From: an uncultured Acetatifactor sp.
Lineage (GTDB): Bacteria; Bacillota; Clostridia; Lachnospirales; Lachnospiraceae
Assembly (NCBI GenBank): GCA_910583845.1
Contig: CAJUAB010000003.1
Coordinates: 35,888-99,887 of the forward strand
Reading direction: 5' to 3'
DNA: 64,000 bases
Part shown: positions 44,595 through 52,802 of the stretch, piece by piece
Layout: every line of letters starts with the position of its first letter
Numbering within the stretch: position 1 is the first letter of the stretch
Program-made: the position numbers and the translations under genes
The notes under the pieces: generated by a model
The model's database searches: none
The model's input: only the letters and a program-made list of their open reading frames with translations
What the model was told of the DNA's origin: nothing

Positions 44595-44665
44595 CCTGGC
44601 GGGATATAATGATCCTAAGATCGCAGACAAGATGCGGAACACAAAATAAGAAAGGAAAAATACCC

Positions 44666-45586
44666 ATGAGACTGATTACGCGTTCTGATTTTGACGGACT
44701 GGCCTGCGGCGCGCTGCTGAAAGAGGCCGGCATTATCGACAGTTGGAAATTCGCCCACCCCAAGGATCTGCAGGACGGACTGGTGGAAGTAAACGAGAAT
44801 GACTGCCTTGCCAACGTGCCCTTTGTGGAGGGATGCGGTCTGTGGTTTGATCACCACTCCAGCGAACATGAAAGAAACGAGTTGAAGGGGAAGTATAAGG
44901 GCGAAAGCCGCATCACTCCCTCCTGCGCCCGGATCATCTACGAGTACTATGGCGGCAGAGAGCGCTTTCCCCAGTTTGACGATATGATGGAAGCTGTGGA
45001 CAAGGTGGATTCCGGCCATCTGACCATTGACGAGGTAATGAATCCCCAGGGCTGGATTCTGGTGGGCTTTCTGATGGACCCCCGCACCGGCCTGGGCCGT
45101 TTCCGGCAGTTTACCATCTCCAATTATCAGCTGATGGAAAAGCTGATGGATGCCTGCCGTACCCTGAGCACACAGGAAATTCTGGCGCTGCCGGATGTGC
45201 GGGAGCGCATAGAGGTGTACAATGAGCAGACGGAGAAATTCAAGGAGATGGTCACCAGATATACCCGGCTGGAGGGCAATGTGATCATCACCGACCTGCG
45301 GGGCGTGGACCCCATCTACACCGGCAACCGCTTTATGATTTACAGTATGTATCCCCGGCAGAATATCTCCGCCTGGATTGTCAGCGGCCGGGGCGGCCAG
45401 GGCTGTTCCGCGGCCGTGGGATACAGCATCTTGAACCGCACCAGTGACATCAACGTGGGAAGCCTGATGCTGAAATACAATGGCGGCGGTCACAAGGCTG
45501 TGGGAACCTGCCAGTTCACGGATGAAACCATGGAGACGGAACTTCCCCGGATGCTGGCGGAGCTGTGCGGCATGGCCAACAGCTGA
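44666..45586 (+). CDS. DHH-family phosphoesterase
   Basis: A 306-residue DHH/DHHA1 phosphoesterase. The N-terminal metal site appears as ITRSDFDGLACGALL (about 4-18), the DHH motif as LWFDHHSSEHERN (about 58-70), and a later Asp as MEAVDKVDSGH (about 113). The DHHA1 substrate domain ends in YNGGGHKAVGTCQF (about 272-285). The family includes oligoribonucleases, c-di-AMP/pApA phosphodiesterases and exopolyphosphatases; this single-domain version cannot be assigned to one substrate. AAAGGA precedes the ATG at 44666. Confidence 0.85.
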   Translation: MRLITRSDFDGLACGALLKEAGIIDSWKFAHPKDLQDGLVEVNENDCLANVPFVEGCGLWFDHHSSEHERNELKGKYKGESRITPSCARIIYEYYGGRERFPQFDDMMEAVDKVDSGHLTIDEVMNPQGWILVGFLMDPRTGLGRFRQFTISNYQLMEKLMDACRTLSTQEILALPDVRERIEVYNEQTEKFKEMVTRYTRLEGNVIITDLRGVDPIYTGNRFMIYSMYPRQNISAWIVSGRGGQGCSAAVGYSILNRTSDINVGSLMLKYNGGGHKAVGTCQFTDETMETELPRMLAELCGMANS

Positions 45587-45617
45587 CAGGACTGTAATAC
45601 GGAGAGCACCGGCGTAT

Positions 45618-45734
45618 GTATGAAAAATGCTTTCCGTCAGACGCGCGTCACACTTTGTGGAAGATTTGTGCCAAAGACGGACGCATAACGAGCTATGTAG
45701 CCTGAATTTGTTGCAATATCACGCAAAGTGGGGC
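45618..45734. repeat. Diverged copy of the MITE-like element at 3852-4023
   Basis: TGAAAAATGCTTTCCGTCAG at 45621 matches the element in the rha operon exactly. The following blocks (GCGTCACA.TTTGTGG, AGATTTG.GCCAAA, AGCTATG..AGCCTGAATTTG, ATATCACGCAAA) match with scattered changes up to about 45734. The right terminal repeat is not recognisable, so this copy looks decayed or truncated. It lies between the DHH gene and spoVT. Confidence 0.7.
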
Positions 45735-45761
45735 GTACGCCTCCTGCTCCGCGTCATGGAT

Positions 45762-45804
45762 GCCGCTCACAAAGCCGCCAGAGGCAGATGCACTTGTGAG
45801 CGGC
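45762..45804. terminator. Hairpin between convergent DHH gene and spoVT
   Basis: GCCGCTCACAA (45762-45772) pairs perfectly with TTGTGAGCGGC (45794-45804) over a 21-nt loop in the convergent region. There is no T-run. It is probably a bidirectional transcript end, as seen elsewhere in this window. Confidence 0.5.
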
Positions 45805-45857
45805 ACTTGGATAGACCGCCCGGAAAGATCTCTCCCCTTTCCCGTCCCTTTTCTGTT

Positions 45858-46403
45858 CTACTGCTCCATCTGTCTGCCCAGAAAGCCTGCCGCCGACATG
45901 ATCAGCTTGTACTCCACTTCCCCCATTTTGCCCTTGTAATCGTTCTCAAGAAGGATGACGGAGCCGATCACATCCCCCTCGCAGATAATCGGTGTGAATG
46001 CCATGTGCTGATATTCTACCTCCATGTCGTCACAGATCCGCAAAAAATTTCTGTCTCCCTGGGAGCAGATTCCCGTCTCCCGGTTGTTCATTTTTTCTTC
46101 CAGCTGCTTGCTGACCTCCTTGCCCAGATAAGTCTTGCCGCCTCCGGCGGTGGCTATGAACTGATCCCGGTCGCTGATCAGGGCTGTATGGCCGGACACC
46201 TGGGCCAGGGATTCCGTATACTGCTTGGCAAAAGTGGTCATCTCCCCGATGGGGGAATACTTTTTCAGGATCACCTGCCCTTCCCTGTCCGTATAGATCT
46301 CCAGGGGGTCCGACTCCCGGATTCGCAGGGTACGACGTATTTCTTTGGGGATAACAATTCTTCCAAGATCATCTATTCTTCTGACAATTCCCGTTGCTTT
46401 CAT
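45858..46403 (-). CDS. spoVT: Stage V sporulation protein T
   Basis: A 181-residue transcription factor acting in the forespore. Residues 1-50 form the AbrB-type swapped-hairpin DNA-binding domain (MKATGIVRRIDDLGRIVIPK, then EIRRTLRIRESDPLEIY), and about 57-178 a GAF-like regulatory domain (GHTALISDRDQFIATAGGG, then HMAFTPIICEGDVIGSVILL). Length and both domains match SpoVT of Bacillus and Clostridia. Its presence marks the organism as an endospore former or a recent descendant of one. AAGGAG lies 12 bases before the ATG. Confidence 0.95.
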   Translation of the reverse strand: MKATGIVRRIDDLGRIVIPKEIRRTLRIRESDPLEIYTDREGQVILKKYSPIGEMTTFAKQYTESLAQVSGHTALISDRDQFIATAGGGKTYLGKEVSKQLEEKMNNRETGICSQGDRNFLRICDDMEVEYQHMAFTPIICEGDVIGSVILLENDYKGKMGEVEYKLIMSAAGFLGRQMEQ

Positions 46404-46548
46404 AATTCTGATGTTCTCCTTTTTGGCAAATTCTGATTTGTACAGGGCTGAAACTGTTTTTCAGGAACCCTTTGTGCAAACTAGTATCTGTAAAATGTAG
46501 GATTATATACCATATTTTCCGGAGCGCGTCTGTCAATCTTTTCAATAC

Positions 46549-46577
46549 TTGCGTTTTTTTGGTTATGTTGTTACAAT
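46549..46577 (+). promoter_or_regulatory. Candidate promoter of vanRS
   Basis: TTGCGT (46549-46554) and TACAAT (46572-46577) with a 17-bp spacer, about 38 bp upstream of the vanR ATG. No VanR-box-like sequence was seen here. Confidence 0.5.
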
Positions 46578-46614
46578 AGGACTGAAAAAATTTTTAAGGA
46601 GTGTGTCGGGCATT

Positions 46615-47299
<685 letters not shown>

Positions 47300-47307
<8 letters not shown>

Positions 47308-48421
47308 CCAGATCTTACAGAGAAGCCGGATCTCCCGGCGTATTATGCTTCGCTACGCTTTGTCCATGATCGGTTTTGTGATCGGGCTGGTTCTTTTCGT
47401 GGGACTGTGCTGGTATCTATGCACCCTGCGCACCTGGTATTACTATGAGCCTCTGTATCATGTGCTGGTGCTGGTCAAGGACTATCTGATTTTTATTATG
47501 GCAGCCATCATTCTGATGGGCTGGACCCTGATTACCCGCCACTTTATCAATCTGCCCCTGCGGTATCTGGATGAGATTGTGGACGCTTCCGGAAAGCTGA
47601 TCACCTCCCGGGAAGAGCCGGTACGGCTCTCGGACGTGCTGACAGATGTGGAGAAACAGCTGAATCAGTTCCGGCTGCAGGGACTACAGGCGCAGGCCCT
47701 GGCCCGGGAGGCCGAACAGCGCAAAAATGATCTGGTCATCTATCTTGCCCATGATCTGAAGACCCCGCTGACCAGCGTCATCGGTTACTTAAGCCTGCTG
47801 CAGGATGAACCGCAGATCTCCCCAGAGCTTCGGGCCAGATATACGGGCATCGCTCTGGACAAGGCGCTGCGGCTGGAAGAACTCATAGGCGAATTTTTTG
47901 ATATCACCCGTTTTAATCTGACTACCCTGACGCTGGAACCGGAGCAGGTGAATCTGAGCCGGATGCTGGAACAGATCACCTATGAGTTTTTGCCCGTATT
48001 GTCAGATAAGGGCCTGTCCTGGCAGTTGGAGATTCAGCCCGACATCCGGATCAACGGTGATCCGGATAAATTGCAGCGGGTATTCGACAATCTGATCCGC
48101 AACGCTGTGAATTACAGCTATCAGAACAGCACTATCTCGCTGTCCATGGGGACGGTAAGCGGGAGCACTGCCTCCGCGCCCGGCGCGCCTCCCTGGATTG
48201 AAATTCAAATAAGCAATCATGGCAAAACCATTCCTCCCGAGAAGCTGGGGCGGATCTTCGAACAGTTTTTCCGCCTGGACTCCTCCCGCTCTTCTTCCAC
48301 CGGCGGCGCAGGGCTGGGGCTGGCGATCTCCAAGGAAATCGTGGAACTTCACGGAGGCAGGATACAGGCCGAGAGCGCCGACGAGCAGATCACTTTTACT
48401 CTGTGGCTGCCTCAGAGCTGA
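47300..48421 (+). CDS. vanS: VanS-type sensor histidine kinase
   Basis: A 373-residue membrane kinase. Two transmembrane segments (about 16-38 and 58-78) bracket a very short external loop (RTWYYYEPLYHVLVLVKD), as in VanS proteins of D-Ala-D-Ser clusters. A HAMP-like linker follows, then HisKA with NDLVIYLAHDLKTPLTSVIG (phospho-His about 154), the N-box DNLIRNAVNYSYQN, and GGAGLGLAISKEIVELHGGR. It should sense glycopeptide action and phosphorylate VanR. The proposed TTG start overlaps the vanR stop; an ATG at 47345 is an alternative and would shorten the cytoplasmic start only. A strong terminator follows downstream. Confidence 0.88.
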
Positions 48422-48464
48422 CATACGTCTTGGGACAGAGGGAAATTTTCCCGTCTTGAGAAAA

Positions 48465-48476
48465 TCGTAAGAATTT
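48465..48476 (+). promoter_or_regulatory. VanR-box-like sequence upstream of vanW
   Basis: TCGTAAGAATTT matches the 12-bp VanR binding consensus described for the vanA promoters (TCGTANGAAATT) at all but one defined position. It lies between vanS and vanW and should mark the resistance-gene promoter. The consensus is recalled from VanA work; its use in this VanG-type cluster is inference. Confidence 0.45.
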
Positions 48477-48526
48477 CACAACAAATTAAAAAGGCTTTGT
48501 AAAGATAATGCGTAAACTTATTTTTT

Positions 48527-48565
48527 CCCTCCCTGATACAATACCAGTGTCAGGGAGGGTTTTTT
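48527..48565 (+). terminator. Strong intrinsic terminator between vanRS and vanW
   Basis: CCCTCCCTGA (48527-48536) pairs perfectly with TCAGGGAGGG (48550-48559), followed by six T residues. It ends the vanRS transcript, but it also lies downstream of the VanR-box-like site, so it could attenuate transcripts starting there. Confidence 0.88.
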
Positions 48566-48604
48566 GTGCCTGTAACTGAATTGTCACTTAAAGCTGCTAT
48601 ACTG

Positions 48605-48625
48605 GAGCATGTTTGAAAGATGCTC
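48605..48625. repeat. Short palindrome of the GAGCRTGTTTGAAA family in the vanW leader
   Basis: GAGCAT (48605-48610) and ATGCTC (48620-48625) flank GTTTGAAAG. The sequence matches the ends of the MITE-like element at 3852-4023 and the palindrome at 7967-7989. It lies 44 bp before the vanW start. Confidence 0.55.
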
Positions 48626-48668
48626 TTGACAGAAACAGACGGAAATAGAAACAGGAGAACTGAAAAAT

Positions 48669-49487
48669 ATGAAAAGAAGACGACTCACGGAACTGTTTCC
48701 CTGGCTGATCCCCCTGCGCAGGCGGCAGCGGAAACTGTTTTTCTATCTGGGGATGAAGCTGGACCACAACCGCTATGCGGCCCAAAGATCGGAGGACCTG
48801 CTGCCCACAGAGATATTTTCCTCCAGCTGTCCCATGTACAACAGAAATACCGGCTTTGACATGATTTATCAGGAAAATAAGGTTCACAACCTGAAACTGG
48901 CCGCTGCGGCCATTGATCATATGTTGATCCGGCCGGGCGAGACCTTCTCCTTCTGCCTGTCCACACGCCGTGCTGACCGCGTGGAACCGTACAAGGAGGG
49001 ATTGACCGTAATAGGAGGGAAACTCACCACTGCCCCCGGCGGCGGCATGTGCCAGCTCAGCAACCTCCTGTTCTGGGTCTTTCTCCACTCCCCGCTTACC
49101 CTGGTGGAGCGGCACGGGCACGGAAGCAAGGATTTCCCGGAGCCCCCCAGCGACGCGCCCATGGGCGTGGACGCCACGCTGGCGGAGGGCTGGAAAGATC
49201 TGAAAGTGCGCAACGACACCGATTATACCTTTCAGATCCACATTTCCTTTGACCGGGAATGCATTTCCGGAGCACTGCGGGCAGACCGTCAGCCCTTCTG
49301 GGTCTACTCCGTCAGCAATGGACCTGTGGCCTATTACCGCCGCCAGGGTGCCATCTGGGAGGAGGTGGATGTAATACAGACGCGGACCGACCGCGAAAGC
49401 GGAGCAAAACGAAGCGCCCGGACACTGTACCGCAATGTCTGCCGCATTGGCTATGCGTTGCCGGAGGGGACTGTCATCATCGAATGA
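48669..49487 (+). CDS. vanW: VanW-family protein
   Basis: A 272-residue VanW-family protein, an accessory protein of unknown function found in VanB- and VanG-type clusters. The core family blocks are present: ICPs-like NRNTGFDMIYQENKVHNLKL, MLIRPGETFSFCLSTRRADR, GGKLTTAPGGGMCQLSNLLF with the conserved GGG.CQLS, and VRNDTDYTFQIHISFD. There is no clear signal peptide or membrane segment, only a basic N-terminus. AGGAG precedes the ATG. It heads the resistance operon and ends 53 bp before vanG. Confidence 0.9.
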   Translation: MKRRRLTELFPWLIPLRRRQRKLFFYLGMKLDHNRYAAQRSEDLLPTEIFSSSCPMYNRNTGFDMIYQENKVHNLKLAAAAIDHMLIRPGETFSFCLSTRRADRVEPYKEGLTVIGGKLTTAPGGGMCQLSNLLFWVFLHSPLTLVERHGHGSKDFPEPPSDAPMGVDATLAEGWKDLKVRNDTDYTFQIHISFDRECISGALRADRQPFWVYSVSNGPVAYYRRQGAIWEEVDVIQTRTDRESGAKRSARTLYRNVCRIGYALPEGTVIIE

Positions 49488-49540
49488 CAGTCCCGAATCA
49501 ACAACATTTGCAGGAGCTTGCAGCAAAGGAGCATATTGTC

Positions 49541-50677
49541 ATGGAAAAGAAAAACATTGCCATCTTTTTCGGAGGCTGTTCCTCCGAATATGCGGTATCC
49601 CTGGAATCAGCAACCGGGGTGATCCGCAATCTGAACAGGGAAAAATATTGTCCTGTCCTGGTGGGCATCACCCGGCAGGGGGACTGGTATCACTATACCG
49701 GCGCAGTGGAACAGATCGCAGCGGATACCTGGCATCTGGACAGCGCCCACTGCGCGCCCGCCGCGCTTTCCCCCAGCCGCGGTTCCCATGAACTTCTGGT
49801 GTATGGAGCGGGCTCCATGCAAAGGATTCCCGTGGACGCGGCAATGCCCGTCCTTCATGGCCGGTACGGCGAAGACGGTACACTGCAAGGACTGATCGAA
49901 CTGGCCGGAATCCCCCTGGCGGGATGCGGCACACTCTCCTCCGCCCTGTGCATGGATAAGGACCGCGCCCACAGACTGGTCTCTCTGAGCGGAATCCGGA
50001 CCCCGAAGGCTCTGGTATTGGATGCTTTTATGCCCGGAAATCCTGACTTGGCCACTGAACTTTCTCAGACCTTTGCCTCCCAGGTGGGATATCCGCTGTT
50101 TGTAAAACCGGTAAAGGCCGGGTCCTCCTGCGGCGTGACCAGAGTGATCTCCCCCGCCCAGCTGGAATCCGCCATAAAACTGGCCTTTTCCTATGATGAC
50201 CAGGTAATTCTGGAGGAGAGCATTCCAGGCTTTGAAGTGGGATGTGCCATTCTGGGAATCCGGGAGCTGATCATGGGCGAGGTGGATGAGATTGAACTGT
50301 CCGGCGGATTTTTTGACTATACGGAAAAATACACCCTGAAAAATTCCGCCATTCACGTACCTGCGCGGATCTCCCCGGACAAGGCAAAGGAGATTCGGCT
50401 GACCGCCGGAAAAGTGTACCGCGCCCTGGGCTGCAGCGGCTTTGCCCGTGTGGATCTGTTTCTGACACCGGAGGGAGAAATCGTGTTCAATGAGGTCAAT
50501 ACCATCCCCGGATTCACCGAACACAGCCGTTACCCCGGTATGATGCGGGCCGCGGGGCTGTCTTTCCCGGAGGTGCTGGACCGGATTCTGGAGCAGTGCA
50601 TCGGAGCATCACCGGATTCGATTACAGAAAGCAGGCCTCACTGTCTTAGCCGATTGGGAGACTCTTTCCACGAGTGA
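49541..50677 (+). CDS. vanG: D-alanine--D-serine ligase, VanG type
   Basis: A 378-residue ATP-grasp ligase, very close in wording to VanG. Visible blocks: AIFFGGCSSEYAVSLESA, PVLHGRYGEDGTLQGLIELA, LSSALCMDKDRAHRLVSLSG, YPLFVKPVKAGSSCGVTRV, GFFDYTEKYTLKNS (omega-loop region typical of D-Ala-D-Ser ligases) and the C-terminal VFNEVNTIPGFTEHSRYPGM. It makes D-Ala-D-Ser, which lowers vancomycin affinity when built into peptidoglycan. A tail of about 20 residues extends past the usual end. The ATG at 49541 follows AAAGGAG. The neighbouring vanXY and serine racemase genes support D-Ser rather than D-Lac chemistry. Confidence 0.93.
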   Translation: MEKKNIAIFFGGCSSEYAVSLESATGVIRNLNREKYCPVLVGITRQGDWYHYTGAVEQIAADTWHLDSAHCAPAALSPSRGSHELLVYGAGSMQRIPVDAAMPVLHGRYGEDGTLQGLIELAGIPLAGCGTLSSALCMDKDRAHRLVSLSGIRTPKALVLDAFMPGNPDLATELSQTFASQVGYPLFVKPVKAGSSCGVTRVISPAQLESAIKLAFSYDDQVILEESIPGFEVGCAILGIRELIMGEVDEIELSGGFFDYTEKYTLKNSAIHVPARISPDKAKEIRLTAGKVYRALGCSGFARVDLFLTPEGEIVFNEVNTIPGFTEHSRYPGMMRAAGLSFPEVLDRILEQCIGASPDSITESRPHCLSRLGDSFHE

Positions 50678-50724
50678 CGGAATTGGCCAATATAGCGGAT
50701 TGGTGCAATACCGCAGGCACAGCA

Positions 50725-50744
50725 GTAGTTGATAAGTCAACTAC
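50725..50744. other. Small hairpin between vanG and vanXY
   Basis: GTAGTTGA and TCAACTAC form a perfect 8-bp stem with a TAAG loop, 27 bp before the vanXY start and just ahead of its AAGGAGG site. With no T-run it is more likely a translational or stability element than a terminator. Confidence 0.45.
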
Positions 50745-50771
50745 CAGTATACGGAAGGAGGTAGGAATGAT

Positions 50772-51512
50772 ATGAAACGGATTCAGTTAAGTCGGGACGC
50801 TCTTTACAGAGGCCCTTTGATTCTGGTCAATGCGCTGCATGGAGTGGCCTTTGACAGACCAGAGACGCTCACGCCTGTGGCGGACAATGTATTGCTGGAG
50901 AAGCAGGCCTCGTCTCTGTTGAACGAACTGATGCGGGAAATCGGCGGATGGGACTCCATCGTGCCCGTCAGCGGCTGGCGCTCCATGGCGGAGCAGCAGG
51001 CCATCTGGGACGACTGCCTGCGGGAAAGCGGACAGGAATATACCCGCACCTATGTGGCGCTGCCCGGCCACAGCGAGCACCAGACCGGACTGGCCATCGA
51101 CCTGGGACTGCGTGGGGAACACATTGATTTCATATGTCCGGATTTCCCGGACACCGGTATCTGTGGGCAGTTCCGGAAGCTGGCCGCAAAATACGGCTTT
51201 ATTCTGCGCTATCCCCCTGGAAAGGAAGCCGTCACCGGCATCGGCTGCGAGCCATGGCACTTCCGCTATGTGGGGATTCCCCACGCCCGGATTATGGAAG
51301 AAAACCGGCAGACGCTGGAGGAATATACCGAATATATCAGACAGTTTGACAGCCCTGTGCATCCCTGCTGTATCCGGATCGGAGGGCGCGCCATCTATGT
51401 GTCCTATGTTCCGGCCGCTCCGGAGGAAACCGTTATAGAAGTCAACGAGACCGCTCCATTCCATATTTCCGGCAACAATGTGGACGGTTTTGTGCTGACC
51501 CAGTGGGCATAA
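50772..51512 (+). CDS. vanXY: VanXY D,D-dipeptidase/D,D-carboxypeptidase
   Basis: A 246-residue zinc peptidase of the VanY/VanXY (M15) family. It removes D-Ala-D-Ala and the terminal D-Ala of normal precursors, leaving the D-Ser form. Zinc ligands are seen in PGHSEHQTGLAIDLG (His and Asp, about 98-112) and GCEPWHFRYVG (Glu and His, about 157-167). The substrate region VSGWRSMAEQQAIWDDCL is typical. No signal peptide is present, which fits a cytoplasmic VanXY and not a membrane VanY. Residues past about 195 form a C-terminal extension. AAGGAGG precedes the start. Confidence 0.93.
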   Translation: MKRIQLSRDALYRGPLILVNALHGVAFDRPETLTPVADNVLLEKQASSLLNELMREIGGWDSIVPVSGWRSMAEQQAIWDDCLRESGQEYTRTYVALPGHSEHQTGLAIDLGLRGEHIDFICPDFPDTGICGQFRKLAAKYGFILRYPPGKEAVTGIGCEPWHFRYVGIPHARIMEENRQTLEEYTEYIRQFDSPVHPCCIRIGGRAIYVSYVPAAPEETVIEVNETAPFHISGNNVDGFVLTQWA

Positions 51513-51514
51513 CC

Positions 51515-51544
51515 GGCGATTGCAAAACCCTGTCCGCAAGTGAC
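51515..51544 (+). repeat. 30-bp repeat, copy A of the van operon
   Basis: The 30-bp sequence beginning GGCGATTG and ending CCGCAAGTGAC differs at three positions from the copy at 52708-52737. It lies in the short gap between vanXY and vanTm. Confidence 0.6.
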
Positions 51545-51594
51545 GGGGCCGGGGCTATGCGGCCGCTTCCCGTCTTGAATAAGGAGAGTATTCC

Positions 51595-52686
51595 ATGATG
51601 CATGCAACGACAAATACCGGCGGGCTGGACAAATTCCGCCTGACAGCCGCCCTGTTGGTGGCGGCCATCCATACCTCTCCTCTGACGTGCGTATCCGGGG
51701 AAGCCGATTTCTTTCTCACCAGGATTCTGGCCAGGGTGGCTGTGCCCTTTTTCCTGATGATCACCGGACAGTTTGTGCTGCCCCGCGTCCTTAAGCCCGG
51801 CGCGCGGGCCAGGAGGCGGCTCCTGCGCTATCTGGTCCGCACAGGCGGACTCTATCTGATATGTTCCCTGCTGTATCTGCCACTTGGAATCTACGCGGGA
51901 CATTATAAGGAACTCACTGTGTCCGGGCTCACACGGATGCTTGTGTGGGACGGCCCCTTCTATCATCTGTGGTATTTCCCCGCCTGTATGCTGGGCATGA
52001 GCCTGCTGTACCTGATGAGCCGCCGCCTGGGGCCCCGCTCCATGACTCTGGCATGCACTTTACTTTACATGCTGGGATTATCCGGAGACAGCTACTATGG
52101 GCTGACACAGTACATTCCCCCTCTGCGGGGCCTGTGCGACCTGGGCTTCCATATATGGTCCTATACGCGCAACGGATTGTTTCTGGTCCCTCTGTTCCTG
52201 CTGATGGGAGCACATGTGGGCGGACAGCACCAGGGAACACTGTGTCACGAAAAGCGCGCGGAGGAAAAGAGCAATACGCGAAATCAACCGCCCGCTCCCG
52301 GCACCTGGGCGCTGGCTGCAGGGCTCCTTCTGTCCCTGGCGGGAATGACCGGCGAGGCTTTCCTGCTGCGCTGCCTGGACTCTCTGCGCCATGACAGCAT
52401 GTATCTTCTGCTGGTGCCGGTCATGTACTGCCTCTATGGTCTGCTGCTTCGCATAAACTGCCCGCCCTGTCCCAGGCTGCGCCGTATGTCCACGCTGGTC
52501 TATATCCTGCATCCCGCCGTTATCGTGGCGGTGCGGCTCTGCGCCCGGCTCCCCCGCCTGCTGCCGCTGATGGAACAGAGTCTGCTTCACTATCTGGCCG
52601 TATGCCTTTTGTCCCTGGCCGCGGCGTGGCTGCTCACCGCCCTGCGGGACTGTACAGCAAAGCACCACCGGCAACGCGGTCGTTGA
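51595..52686 (+). CDS. vanTm: VanTm: membrane acyltransferase-3-like part of split VanT
   Basis: A 363-residue membrane protein with about ten hydrophobic segments, resembling the acyltransferase-3 domain that forms the N-terminal half of VanT serine racemases. The opening GGLDKFRLTAALLVAAIHTS with its conserved His, and VAVPFFLMITGQFVLPR, are typical. In VanC, VanE and VanG clusters this domain is fused to an alanine-racemase-like domain. Here the racemase is a separate gene 116 bp downstream, as in the split vanTm/vanTr of the VanL cluster. The domain is thought to aid L-serine supply or membrane placement. AAGGAG lies 8 bases before the start. Confidence 0.83.
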   Translation: MMHATTNTGGLDKFRLTAALLVAAIHTSPLTCVSGEADFFLTRILARVAVPFFLMITGQFVLPRVLKPGARARRRLLRYLVRTGGLYLICSLLYLPLGIYAGHYKELTVSGLTRMLVWDGPFYHLWYFPACMLGMSLLYLMSRRLGPRSMTLACTLLYMLGLSGDSYYGLTQYIPPLRGLCDLGFHIWSYTRNGLFLVPLFLLMGAHVGGQHQGTLCHEKRAEEKSNTRNQPPAPGTWALAAGLLLSLAGMTGEAFLLRCLDSLRHDSMYLLLVPVMYCLYGLLLRINCPPCPRLRRMSTLVYILHPAVIVAVRLCARLPRLLPLMEQSLLHYLAVCLLSLAAAWLLTALRDCTAKHHRQRGR

Positions 52687-52705
52687 CAAATCCGCCACAG
52701 GTATG

Positions 52706-52774
52706 CAGGCGATTGTGAAACCCTCTCCGCAAGTGACCGGCCTTTGTTTCCAGAAAGCGACTTTTGCAATCCCC
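52706..52774. repeat. Palindromic repeat, copy B, between vanTm and vanTr
   Basis: CAGGCGATTGTGAAAC at 52706 opens an element whose far end (TTTTGCAATCCCCTGC near 52763-52778) is roughly its reverse complement. Bases 52708-52737 match the 30-bp copy A at 51515 in 27 positions. The left arm also resembles the hairpin in the glgP leader. Confidence 0.55.
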
Positions 52775-52802
52775 TGCTACAGGAATGAGGAAAGAGGAAA
52801 TC

